DNA from: Hypomesus transpacificus
Lineage: Eukaryota > Chordata > Actinopteri > Osmeriformes > Osmeridae
Assembly: GCF_021917145.1 (NCBI RefSeq)
Contig: NC_061071.1
Coordinates: 8,406,072 to 8,470,071 of the forward strand
Reading direction: 5' to 3'
Length of the DNA: 64,000 bases
Each line of letters begins with the position of its first letter. Positions within the stretch are counted from its first letter, which is position 1. Of this stretch, positions 46,665 to 58,677 are shown piece after piece. The translations under genes and the position numbers were made by a program. Below the pieces are notes generated by a model. That model was not told where the DNA came from, ran no database searches, and worked only from the letters and a program-made list of their open reading frames with translations.

Positions 46665-48773
46665 CGTAAAGGAGATGGTTGATGAGAGGAGTAGGAGCGT
46701 GACAGAGCAGGAGCAGAGACTGACCGTAGCTCATGAGCGGTGTGAGGACCCACAGCTGACAGCAGGAGCTGAAGACCAGGCGCGAGGTCAGCAAGTTGGG
46801 GTGGCGGAACAGTCTGGAGAGAAGCACCTCGTTCTGAGGAAAGATCAAAGGGGTTGGCTTCACACTGTCGAACTTGAAGAACAGGCCGTGTGGATTAACA
46901 GTACAGCTGGACTGATTTTTTTGTTGTTGCAAATATATCGTTTTAGGTTTCCGAATGTGTCTGACCCTAGAAGTTCCTAGAAACTCACCATCAGCTGCAG
47001 GAGTTCATCCTCGGTACACTCGTCCAGGTTGGTGTGCTTGACTGCCACCAGCTGGCCGGAGGGGATGTGGCGCGCCATACTAACCTGGCTCATGTTATTG
47101 AAGCCTTTCCCTGCAGACATGTTAAATTGGAAAATACTAGGTTCACTACAAGTAAATATAAATTATATCTGGTGTACTAGGAGAGAGAACAGGTCTGTAT
47201 TGCACCAGCCAGTGAAATGTGCCGTGGTGACTAGAGACTTGGGTTCCCACCGAGTTCGGACAGCATCTGATAGTGGGAGGGTTCAGCAGAGAGGCCTGTG
47301 AGGTCATCGCAGCCTGTGGCCACGATGACAGTGCAGTCTGAGACATCAGAGCTCTGTGAAGTAACACACACACACAGACACTCTTACAGCACCGTCATGA
47401 AGCCACAAATACAGCCTCTGTGTCTTCAATATTTAATGGAATATTACATACAGAAAGAGCTACCTTGAAGCTACAGTTATTAGGTTTTCAGCAGTGAAAA
47501 GAGATGATTCGCAGGTTTACAAATGAGACTAGATGAGGGTCTTTTGGACTTTTAGACTATAGCCACCCACTTGTATGGGTGGGTGGGTATAGCTTCGAGG
47601 TAGAACATTTCAGAAGAAGAGGTCACAGGTTAGCTGCACCTAGCTTTGGCACCTGCTAAATGAATACATGACTACGTTATTGGTGTTGTGACGACTGAGG
47701 TGAGATATCTGTGTCTGCCAGTGGATGGCGCTGTGGCACTAATGACAAAAAGAAGGTGATGTTGAGGACACTCCTGTGATGACGGGTGTTGAGGTTGGGG
47801 AGGCTGTGGGATGTGAAGGGGGTTGGGATGTACTGACTGCGGTAGATTGCTCCAGGGTCAGCTGACGAAGCGTTTTTTATAAAAAGAATGCTGTTGTGCA
47901 GCATGAATGCAATTTAGGCTTGCTGGAATGAGATGATGTTGTCAGCAACAATGACCATGTTGTAGTTTAAAACAAAAGCTCCATCCTTCCCCCCCGATGA
48001 AGCTCTGAATGGTTCAGTCCTGTTGACCTCTACCATAGTGTTGGACACACCAGCCCATAAACGAAGAGAAAAGGGGGTCTTGCTAAGTGGACACAGCACT
48101 GTACTGACCAGGAATTGATGGCTGATGTCCTCATACTGATCCTCTAAGCTGATTGGCCGGACCTGAGAGTGGGAGATGCAGGAGCAGTCCTGGGGGAGAG
48201 GGGGAGGAGGGGTGAGACATGCCCAAAAGAGGAGAGTGGGAGAGAGGGATGGAGCACTTCAGCTCCCCAGGGGAGGAAAGAGGAGCCCAGTACCCACAGA
48301 TGAAACAGGAGAGTGGGAGAGGTGCTGGTTGAAAGCAGGACGAGAACACAGCAGAAAAACTGAATGTGGTTTGTGAAACAAGGATGGGGAGGCACTTTGT
48401 AAACAATGACAGCGCTGTGTCTGTGTGGATGCAGAGCGGATGGGACAGGAACGACAGGGGGATGTCTGGTACTGATGGATGAGGGATTAGCCACACTCAT
48501 GATTTCCCAATAGATAGATTAAAATGTAGATGGATCCATATATCCCGACAGCTGATAAAAAAAATATGGCTAATTATAACACAGACAGTGTTATATGGAC
48601 ATGACTGGCTAATGATAAAACGGGTTTAGACTATACAGTTCGAATGCAGTTACAATCTCATTGGAGGCCGGCTAAATGCAGCAATTTTTATAAAGCATAA
48701 TCTCCTCGTCATCTTGAACCACTATCCAAATTCCATGCTGAGCAAATAATAAAATCCTTACCAAGAAAGACAT
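44811..48773 (-). CDS. stradb: STRADB, STE20-related pseudokinase (LKB1-activating subunit)
   Basis: STRAD proteins are pseudokinases that bind LKB1 (STK11) together with MO25 (CAB39), holding LKB1 active in the cytoplasm. Exons: 48762-48773, 48109-48189, 47251-47353, 46989-47110, 46725-46833, 46468-46591, 46066-46237, 45812-45916, 45447-45691, 45248-45290, 44811-44972. They total 1278 nt and 425 residues (human STRADB 418), with every phase consistent. The VAVK lysine is present. The catalytic loop reads [12 protein letters not shown], with the HRD aspartate replaced. The DFG position reads LSGLHS, so metal-binding Asp is lost, as expected for a pseudokinase. Also kept are [32 protein letters not shown] and [11 protein letters not shown]. 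The C-terminus is MWDFS, a variant of the WEF tail that docks on MO25. It is STRADB rather than STRADA because of the MSFLDCSC start and adjacency to TRAK2. Confidence 0.95.
45047..45223. repeat. (GA)n microsatellite in STRADB intron
   Basis: Two long (GA)n runs are separated by an AAAGACAGACAGAG-like patch, in the last STRADB intron. Confidence 0.95.
46594..46659. repeat. (GA)n microsatellite at STRADB exon edge
   Basis: Begins three bases from the acceptor of the STRADB exon starting at 46591; on the transcript strand it is a (CT)n pyrimidine tract. Confidence 0.95.
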
Positions 48774-51700
48774 GGAGTCCTCTTTGCGGGGGTAGCGCTT
48801 CAAGAGAGGGCATTTATCCCTTCCACGACACGCGCTAGAAAATGATCAAGTCAGAAAGAGACCAAACAAATAAAGACATTGTAACGTGTAATACCAGCTC
48901 CAGTAGTGTTTCGTGTATTAAAACCTCTTTCAGCATTTCCAGGACAACAATCAACCCCATCAGCGGTTTAGCACTCGTGCGCAGTGTAACTACCTGGTAC
49001 CGTCTCGGATTCCACTCAACTCGCATCCGACATCAAACCCCAAAAAACGATCATCCACCGACTCACTACGGAAAAAAATTCGGATGCTCAGATCTCATTT
49101 AATTGTGTACCAAACGTGTCTGACTCTTGCAACACAATTAATGTTGCTTTAAATATGTGTTCTAGACAAGTCCTGCGCAAAGCGGGCAAGCCAACTGCAA
49201 ATCTATTTACTGCAAATAACGTCTGACAGAGAAGGAGACTTTGAGGGCAGAGTTATTTCAAGGACAGATAAAGCCCTATGGGACGTGGACGTTTTTTAGG
49301 GGTTGGGAACTTGTAGGCTAACCTGCAGAACAAATTTAATTTCCGACAACATTTCAAGATTAGTCAACCAATATTCTAAATGCCAAGGGAGCTCACCGTA
49401 CAGACCACCCCCCAAAAAACGATCATTTATGCAGTATGCAGCGGTTATTAAATCAAGAATGACATTTTATTAATACTCATCTCCTAATCCAAGCCACACA
49501 AAACACGCCAAACAGTAACAGAACAACAGTCCCAAATGTTGGCTAAATAAAGTTTTGAGTAGCCAGAGTATGACAACGTAATTATATTCAGGTCCTTAAA
49601 CTTAGTTTATTTAAAAATAATCGTTACGGACAATTTTGTTATGAGCAGAACCTATAGAATGTTTGCCTTTCAGTTAGTTCAGGCGTCTGATTTATAGTAA
49701 AAGTACACAAACGTAAAAATTGCAACAACATACTGCACCTACATTTTGCTCCACTCCCAGCTGTTTTGACGTACTAACGTAGCTGAGAAGGAACGAGAGT
49801 AAAAGTCTGGATTTTAATAATACTTTTTTTTAATCCGTAAAATATTTCACTAGTGACTTTTATTTCGCTTTAATAATGTAGTAGTTGAGTCGTCTACGTT
49901 CAATAAGGTAAAACAGCTCAGCACATCAAATTAATCTCTAAGAACAGTATTCTGATTTATGTAAATATGTTCACCAGTAACGGACTTTTATTCTGGCACA
50001 TAAGGTTGTCACACAAATTATTCGTCATCCTTTTTCTACAATCGCGTTGTAATGACGAAGTGAAGTCAAAGCACAAACTGTCTGCCCTCGAATTCTCTTC
50101 CTTCTCTCCTCCTCGTCCATTGTTTAAGATTGTGGATTGACGGGGACCACATGTTTCCCGTGATTTATCTGAACTGGTTAGAAATGGTAACATTCTGAAG
50201 GTAAACCATATATTCTTTTCACATTATTGAGATAATAAATTATGACGATGTCTCAAAAAAAGTGCCATGGTCCAGTGTAAGAAGAGAAAGGATATGCATT
50301 CAGAATTATGTTTATCATGATGGGAGAATGTGTTGCTAGCTAGCTTAGCCTATTTTTGTAAACTGTTAGCCACCTAATGTTATAATTTTATTTTATAAAT
50401 AAACGATTTCGCTTGCACAGTCTTTTACAGTTTAGCTACCACAGCGTATTTTGTCCCGTTGCATATATTGCATTGCCCGCGCAAATCAGTTGTTCGATTT
50501 TTGTTGTGCTATATTCCTTAGATTACGGAACAACTCGGTTCTGATCTTCACTGTCACAACATCCACAAATATAAACATTTAGAAGCGCAACATTCTATTG
50601 CTTAAGTCAAACTGCACAAATGCAAATTTTGAATGTATTAATCTGTAATTTAGGTAATGGTATTTGTTAATGACCAGTTGGATATTGCGTATTATGTTAT
50701 TTACGTTATAGTTGCCTCATCAGTTGCGTGCTTTGCTTTGGTTACTGTAGGCTTTTTATTCAGTGGAGACGTTCGTCCGTGCCTCTTGATAACAGCAGTA
50801 ACGTACAGTCTAGGCACATGATGAAGTAAGTTGGTAGTGTTTCTCTTCTGCATCGGCTGTTCTATCAGATATTTTAATGCACAATAATCCTGTTAAGTAC
50901 AAAAAATCTGCAAACGTTATCAATGCTGCTCCCTTTTTTATTGGCACCCATAAAACGACTACATTGTGGACAGTAATATCCACAAAGTGGGATTTTGATA
51001 GTTGTTATTGAACATGAATAAGCCAAGACTCCAGCTGTTGGTATGTGACCACATGGGATGAAACTACACAGGCAGACGTCACATGCTTCCCTTGCCCCTT
51101 CCTGACCCTGAACTGTCATGTGCAGAAGTCCGTTAGTCAGACTTATGCTGGGCCTAATTGGGGACGTTCCCCTGGAATCATCAGCCCAAAGAGAAGGAGA
51201 GATGAGGAAGCAGCAGACAGAGAGGCCTGGCCCATCAACTGTCTGTTGACCTTGAGAGACAGGGGCTGTCTGAAGGAGTCCAAGAGGGGGTTATTTGGGT
51301 GTGTTTTAAATTAAGGCAGGACATTCTACTTGTGCTGCAGTATAAAAGTACAACGCTGAGAAAACCAAACAAACACGTCTAGTCCTTTCATTTCATGACA
51401 TAGAAGGTGTGTCTTAAAGCCGTTTTGATTTACATGCACTTTCTTTTGGGTATTTGTACCAAAGACTTTTGAACAGTGCTGTATGTGCAGCCTCTCCCGT
51501 TGTGAAGTGCAGTGCTGTTTAGTAATGTGGTTTTGTGAAGCAAATGTCACTTGTGTTATGTAAGCTGAGTAAGCAGCCGTTGTGCCAGAGGGTGTAGTCG
51601 TGTCTCGGCACATAACCCTGTTGGTAGTGAACAGGAGTGCTCGCACTATTGTTATTAAAAAGGCTAAGCCTTCTGACGGATTGTGCAGCTTTGAGTACAC

Positions 51701-52571
51701 AGAGGCTCAATTTGAGAACCTTTTGGCCTTCAGCCTGTCTTTCCCCTTGTGAGAGCCCACCCCTTTAAGAACTCACATCCTGTGTCATGTCATCCCTTTA
51801 AGCCTCTCTACGGTCTCCAGAGTGTCAGACAGGATGTAGGAGGGGCTCTCCCCCCCCTCCCCTTTGGCCTGTCTTTGTCTTACAGTTATGTTGTTATGGT
51901 TCCTTGCCTCTTCCTATGTAGAAGCCTATGGGAGCCTGGGTCCCTATAGATGCCATGTGTGTGTCGTGTGTGTGGCAGAAGCACACACATGGACACTCAG
52001 TGGTTAACGTGTCCACAACCATCTCCTCCCTGGGAATGTTTTAGTCATCAGCGCTGAAATGTCACAGAGAATGAGTGGGTGGAAGATGGAGGGGAACGGC
52101 AGGGAGAGAGGAACAGGGGAACGGAAGGATGGTAGGGGGAGGGATGGAGGGAGAGAGAGAGAGAGAGAGAGGGGGGTGGGGTGGGGTGGAGGGGGTAGAT
52201 GGATGGCATGGTGAATGCGTTCAGAAGGCTGACAAAGATACACCCTCGCAGCTGTGCTCTGAGGCCGAATCGAAGGAGATGAAGCTCATCGAGGACTCCC
52301 ACTTCTTGACTCTGTGCTCCTCTCCCCTGTCGTCGTCCCCCCCCCCCCCCCCCCCCCCCCCCCTCACGTGTCCCCTCAGCCCCTCCCCTCCTGACACACG
52401 GCTCGTGCTGTGTGTGTGTTGCAGGTGCGGAGAGTGCGTCCAGACTCGCCGACCCCGCCGGCGCCCCGCAGGATGTGATGTCACAGCCGCGCTCCCCTCT
52501 TCCTGTCCTGCAGTGTGTGTGCGAGTGGGGAGCGTGTCCCACCCGCACGACAGACGCGGGACACGTTTGAA
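48774..52571. other. Divergent STRADB-TRAK2 intergenic region
   Basis: STRADB (minus) and TRAK2 (plus) start 3.8 kb apart and head to head, as they do in human. The part from 48.8 to 51.0 kb is AT-rich and free of microsatellites, unlike most of the window. Untranslated first exons of either gene probably lie here. A poly-C tract is at 52337-52363. Acceptor-like pyrimidine-AG sites just before 52434 and 52515 suggest that the exon with the TRAK2 ATG is internal. Confidence 0.45.
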
Positions 52572-53356
52572 ATGAAACCCCGGAGTGTTAATAAGGAGTC
52601 CAGCACCGAGACAGGTTTGTGTGCGTGCGTGTGTAGCGGTCCAATATTCCTCATATACACCAGTATGACTCAGGGCCTCTGCCATAGTTATCCCAGTCAG
52701 TCCTACTAAACCACAAAGCTCCTGGAGCAGAAGACATTGTGTTTGCTCCAGCCAAGGGAGCTCTCAGCCTCCCCCCCGCACGGCGGATTATGAACGCACC
52801 AAGACCCACTGGCCCTCCACCTCATCTCCCACTCAGTCTGTGCTGAGATGCCAAATGAGTTCAAGTTGTCACACTATTACGTAAACCTGCCTTTTCGGCC
52901 GGCAACGCGGCTGCATTTACGCGAGACTGTCTGATGTGCCCTCTGTTGGTTAATAACAGTACGACACCCGGTGTTATTCCTGATTTTCACCTTGACCAGT
53001 GAAGCCCTCCTCCCTCCCTCCCTTCCTCGTCAGATGAGGGCAGCAGCAGTAAGGCTCGGGGATCCGGCTCGCTGGGGTCTGGCTCCGGCTCTGGCTCTCT
53101 CTACCTGTACGACAGCCAGGACTGGGTCATCTCTCCCAGCTGCTCCCCAGACGAGCCCACCAACCCCATCTCCCCAATGCTGGCGGAGGAGACCTTCCGC
53201 TACATGAGTAAGTGTGTGTGTCATTGAGGGCGTGCGAAGAGTCGACTTCTATAAATGTCCTGTTTATGCCCGTGTGTCTCACTGTCAACTTGCACAACGA
53301 GAGAGGAAACATTCTCCTATGAGCGAATGCGACTGCTTGCTCTCTTTCTCTCTGTG

Positions 53357-53412
<56 letters not shown>

Positions 53413-56192
53413 TGTCTCTCTCTCTCTGTGTCTCTCTCTCTCCCTTCCCCCAACTCTCATGCTTTCAGTACTCTCTCCCCTCCTCTCCACAATGTGATTG
53501 GCATGAGATAAGATCAGGGTAGCAGATGTGTGTGTGTGTGGATGCATGCACGTGTGCTCAACTGAGCATGTGCATATTGGAACAGCTGGGCTAGTCTGTG
53601 TTTATGTTAGTGTAGCTTACCGTGCTTGAGTGTTGCTCTACAGTGGTTGAGAATATCTTGGCTATTCTCAGGTTTTATTTTTGTGTTGACTCAACAATAC
53701 AGTTCCCGTGTGTGTGTGTATGTGGAGTTTGTGGTGAGTGTGTGTGGTGTGTGTGTTTGTTGTGCACGTACCAGTGTGGTCTCTGGCAAGGACAGAGGCA
53801 TCCACTGATCTGGTCATTAAAGTGCAGCTGAGTGCAGAGAGAGAGAGGTCAGCGTCACGGGACAGACAGAAAAACTGAGGGAGGGAGAGAGAGGAGGGGG
53901 GAGAGAGAGGAGGGGGGAGAGAGAGGAAGAGAGGGACAGCAGGATCTCAGGGAGAAAGCAGAAACGCCATGCCGGTGTTAAACATCCACAATGAGGAGCT
54001 GTATGAGAATGCCGCTGTGGAAGGTGAGCAATCGCCAAGGGATTTAGATGGAGCTGTGTGTGTGTGTGTGTGTGTGTCACAGCTCTACATGCTCCACCGG
54101 TGTCTGCAAGGTCATTGAAAATAGAACCGCCGAATGCAGGAGAGGAGTGTGTGTGCGAGTGCGTCTGACTTGCCTCTGCTCACATCTCAGTGCCTGCACA
54201 CTGCACAGCGACATGAGACTGTGGTGCCGGTCCAGTCAGCGGGATGCGTCTTAGCACACGGCATGTTTGCACGTCCAAAACGAGGGAAAGAAGACGGTCG
54301 TGGATGCGTGCTTCAGGGGCCAGTCCTGCACATGCTGCTGGCGTGTGAAACCCATTAGCATGCATTCCAGCCCCCAGGATGATGCCATGTTACTGGCTAA
54401 ACTGCCTGCTGGGGTGATGTCATCTTCAGGTGCCAGTTTGTCTCTGCCAGTGTAAGGAGACCTAATGTGTGTGTGTGTGTGTGTAGACACACACTAGGCT
54501 GTTAAGGGTTTTGCTGGTGACAGTGCTGTTTTACAGAAAGGTTTATGGTAGGTTGATCATTGCAAGGATTGGAATAACCTTAATGTGTTTGAGTGTTTCT
54601 GTCTTTGGGATGGGCTGTGCTCTGGACATGGAAGGCACCCATGTGTGTTCATGAGAGCGAGCGTTACCACCCAGCGAGGATCCTACTGATGACGGAGGGA
54701 TGTGGGAGTAGGGTGGGGGCTAGGAGGGGGGCCAGGAGGGGTAGGGTGGGGGTGGGCGGCATTTGCCCCACTTCAGACTTCTATAATTAGAGCCCAAGGA
54801 AGCCAGAGAGAGAAAGCATGTTAATATTTTAATTTGGGGGCTCTCCAGCAAGGCCCCCCCCCCCCCCCCCCCCCCCCCTCCTGTGGCTGTGTCCCCCACA
54901 GACTGCAGGTCAGCAGAGAGAGTTAGTGTCCTGTGGTACATCCCTGTGGTCTAAGACTGGATGACCTATACGAATCCTTTCAGTAACTTGATCTGTTCTC
55001 GTCTGGCATAAAGGATCCTGTAGGCTGTTTCCAAAACAATGCTCACACGACGCTAAGCAATCCACGCGACGAGGTTCCGCACAGGCTCAAGCAGCGTAAA
55101 CACACACGGCTGTCAGAAGAACCCACCCACCCATTTCACTCATTACAGAAGCTCACAGCCTTCCCCCCCCCCTCCCAGAGGAAACAATGATGTTTATTGC
55201 ATTTAGTCATTTAGCAGACGCTCTTATCCAGAGGCAAGATTATTGGAGGCAAAGGTTCACCTGTGCTTATCTGCTGGTTGATAAGTCACTGCTGGAGCAG
55301 GTGGAGGGTTCAGTCCGGTGGATATGCAGTGTTGAGTGTAGTCAGGAGGGTGAAAGGACATCAGCATGTAGTCTGAGGTGGAACCGTGGTCGTTAAGGGG
55401 GGGGGAAGATGGCGGCCGGCTACCACCGTTGTGTGTCGATGGAATACGCTGCTAGCGTTGGCATGCAGCAACACACAGAAGAATATGTATTCTTCCCCGA
55501 AGGTAAGAGGTGTGTGTGTGTGGTTGTGTTGAGGGAAGGGCTCACGTGTCACTTCCTGTCAGGGTGTACACTTACATGGTGTTTGGGTCTGAGTGTGCGT
55601 GTGCTGTGGGTATACAGTTGTGGTGTGTGTGTGTGTGTGCAGGCACACTGATGAGGGCCACGCTGTGTCTCTTGGTATCTCTGTGGCCGCTGTTATTTTT
55701 AACTGTGGGAGCTGGTTTTGGGAGGAGAGGGAGAGAGCGAACAGATCTAGAGGTCAGCGAGGGCTTCAGATTACTGGAAGCTAGCTCGCCTAATCCTTCC
55801 GCCTCACTGCTCCCTGCTGCCCGGCCATGCAACGTGTCACTTCCTGTCAGAGTCAAAGATCCCACTGTAGCCTGTAGCCACACACGCACACAAGCCACCC
55901 TTGTGTGTGTGTGTGTGTGTGTCTGTGTGTGGCTTGGTGTAGCGTTTTAATGTGTGTGTGCGGGGTGTATGTGTGTGTGTGTGTGTGTGTCACACAGTAG
56001 GTGAGAGTCTCTGCATGGACAGGACTCCGAGTCGACCTTAACCACAGGGGCTCGTCTCTACCCAGGGGGCAGTGCGGCGGCGTCGGAGCGCCCAGGCAGG
56101 TGCCGAACCCACCTCTAACCCTGACCCTGGTGTAGCCGTAGCTGTCTGTAGGACGTCCGTTTAGCTTCTGCTGCGAGCTTCTTCTCTCTTGG

Positions 56193-56260
<68 letters not shown>

Positions 56261-56576
56261 GCTCTTGTCTCGAGCAGTTTGTAACTGACTTTCTAACATT
56301 TTTCTTCCCTCTCCTCCCTTCCCTCGCTTCCTCTCTCGTCCTCCAGCCTATCTCGCTCTGGAGCCCTCCTCCTTCTCCCACCCTGCCTCTCACGGCCTCT
56401 CCAAAGGTAAACCACTGGAACCCTCCCTCCCTCCGCCTCTTTCTCCCCTCTCTCTTCGGCCCCTTTCTCCACGGTTTCAGAGTGCGAGGGGGGGGGGAGC
56501 TCCTCGAGCATGCCCGCGGAGGGGCTCTCTTCCCTGCGTCCCACCAGGCCAAGCGGGCCCTGCGGGGTCTGGAGCT

Positions 56577-56614
<38 letters not shown>

Positions 56615-58641
56615 GCTGTCTCTGGCGTCCTGTGTAGCTCTGCTGGCGTGCTCAGCGCTATCTTGTAGCCTCGCTAGCGTGTAGACGCGGAACAAGCCGC
56701 AGTAGGAATGACCGTAGGGTCGTTCGTTTATTGTGTGTGCATGCTGAAGTATACCTCGTCATTGGAGTTTGAGCGTTTCTTTTTGGGTAGGGGGTGGGGT
56801 GTTGCACGACGCGTGGTGTTTTTGTGCGCACGCGTGTGTATGTGGCTGTATGCGTGCCCATGCCGGCACGCTCCTCCTCTAACAGCCCCGTCCGTCCGTC
56901 CGTCCTCCAGTCCTCAGCGGAGAGCGGGTGGAGCAGATGACCAGGACCTACGATGACATCGACGTGGTCACGCACCTGCTGGGCGAGGTAAGCAAGTCGG
57001 CGCCCGCCGCCGCCGCCACTCACACGGCCACGGCCTTGTTGCGATGGGGGGGGGGCTTACCGTCTTCCCGTTGTCTCTCGATTGGACAGCGCGACCGGGA
57101 CCTGGAGCTGGCGGCGCGGATCGGTCAGTCCCTGCTCCAGAGGAACCAGCTGCTCCAGGAGCGCAACGATTCCCTGGAGGAGCAGCTAGCGCAGGCCCTG
57201 GACCAGGTACGCACGCACACACACACCCCACACAGGCACGCACTATAAAGGGGCTCGACCCAGGTCACATGGGCACACCCGACGAGCCACGCGAGAGCCC
57301 GAGAGTCACGTGTTCGACGGTCTCCCCGTTCCCAGGCGCACCAGCTGCAGCACGAGCTGGGCCAGAAGGAGGAGCTGCTGCGCATGGTGGCCAGCGGGGA
57401 GGAGGAGAGCGACACCGACTCCAGCTGCTCCACGCCGCTGCGCCCCCGCCAGCCACCGGGGGGCGCCCCGGTGCTCAGCCAGCTGGAGAGCCTGCAGGGG
57501 AAGCTGTCCGAGCTGGAGGAGGAGAACATGACCCTGCGCTCTGAGGTACAGTGCACGCGCATGCACGCGCACCCAGGTTGTGTGGTCCCGTGCTCGTGTG
57601 TGACCTCCCCCCCCCCCCCCTGGTTTTCCGCGTCCCCAGGCGTGTCACCTGAAGAACGAGACCGTCACATACGAGGAGAAGGAGCAGCAGCTGGTCAGCG
57701 ACTGTGTCAGGGAGCTCCGTGAGTCACACGCACAGGCACACACACACACACACACAGGCACACACACACACACACACACAGGCACACACACACACGCACA
57801 GGCACACACACACAGGCACACACACACACACACACACAGGCACACACACACATGCACAGGCACGCACACAGGCCATAAATATGGATGGACATTATAGGAG
57901 CGTATGGGGGATCTTAGGTTGATGGGAGCAGGATGTGTTCCTGAAGTGTGTGTGTGTGTGTGTTGTAGGCGAGTCCAACAGTCAGATGGTGGGCCTGTCG
58001 GACGAGCTGTCCAAGAAGAACGAGGAGGTGCTGAGGCACCAGGAGGAGATCTCTGGCCTGCTCTCCCAGATGGTGGACCTGCAGCACCGCGTCAAAGAGG
58101 TGCGGAGCAGCAGGAGGAGGAGGGAGGGAGGGGCTTAGGGATGGAGAGGAAGGGACAGGGGGATGGGAGGAGATGGGGAAAGGGTGATGGTTGTGATTGG
58201 TGATGTGTGTGTGTGTGTTTCCACAGTTGGCTCTGGAGAAGGAGGAGCTGAGGATTCACCTGCAGGCCTCCAAAGATGCCCAGAGACAGCTGACTGCTGA
58301 GGTGAGCCCCACACACCCCACTACTGCACACACACACACACACCAGTACTGCACACACACACACCTCCTCATGTCTCCTGGTCTGTGAGCATGACTGTGG
58401 GTGTGGGTTCATGCCCTTAATCTGCTGTGCCCAGCATGTGAAGGCAATGTCCAAACTGCAGAGTGGCATGGATTGATAACAAAGGAGCTTATGAAACATT
58501 GTCATAAACTGTTTTATTCCAGGGCACCTTCATTTCTGCCTCCCTTATCTGTTTACCATGGAAACAGCCATCTCATACCTCAATTACCCTGCACACTGCT
58601 GAACAAAACAACGTTTGATGGCCAGGACAGCAGTTTGACGC

Positions 58642-58677
<36 letters not shown>

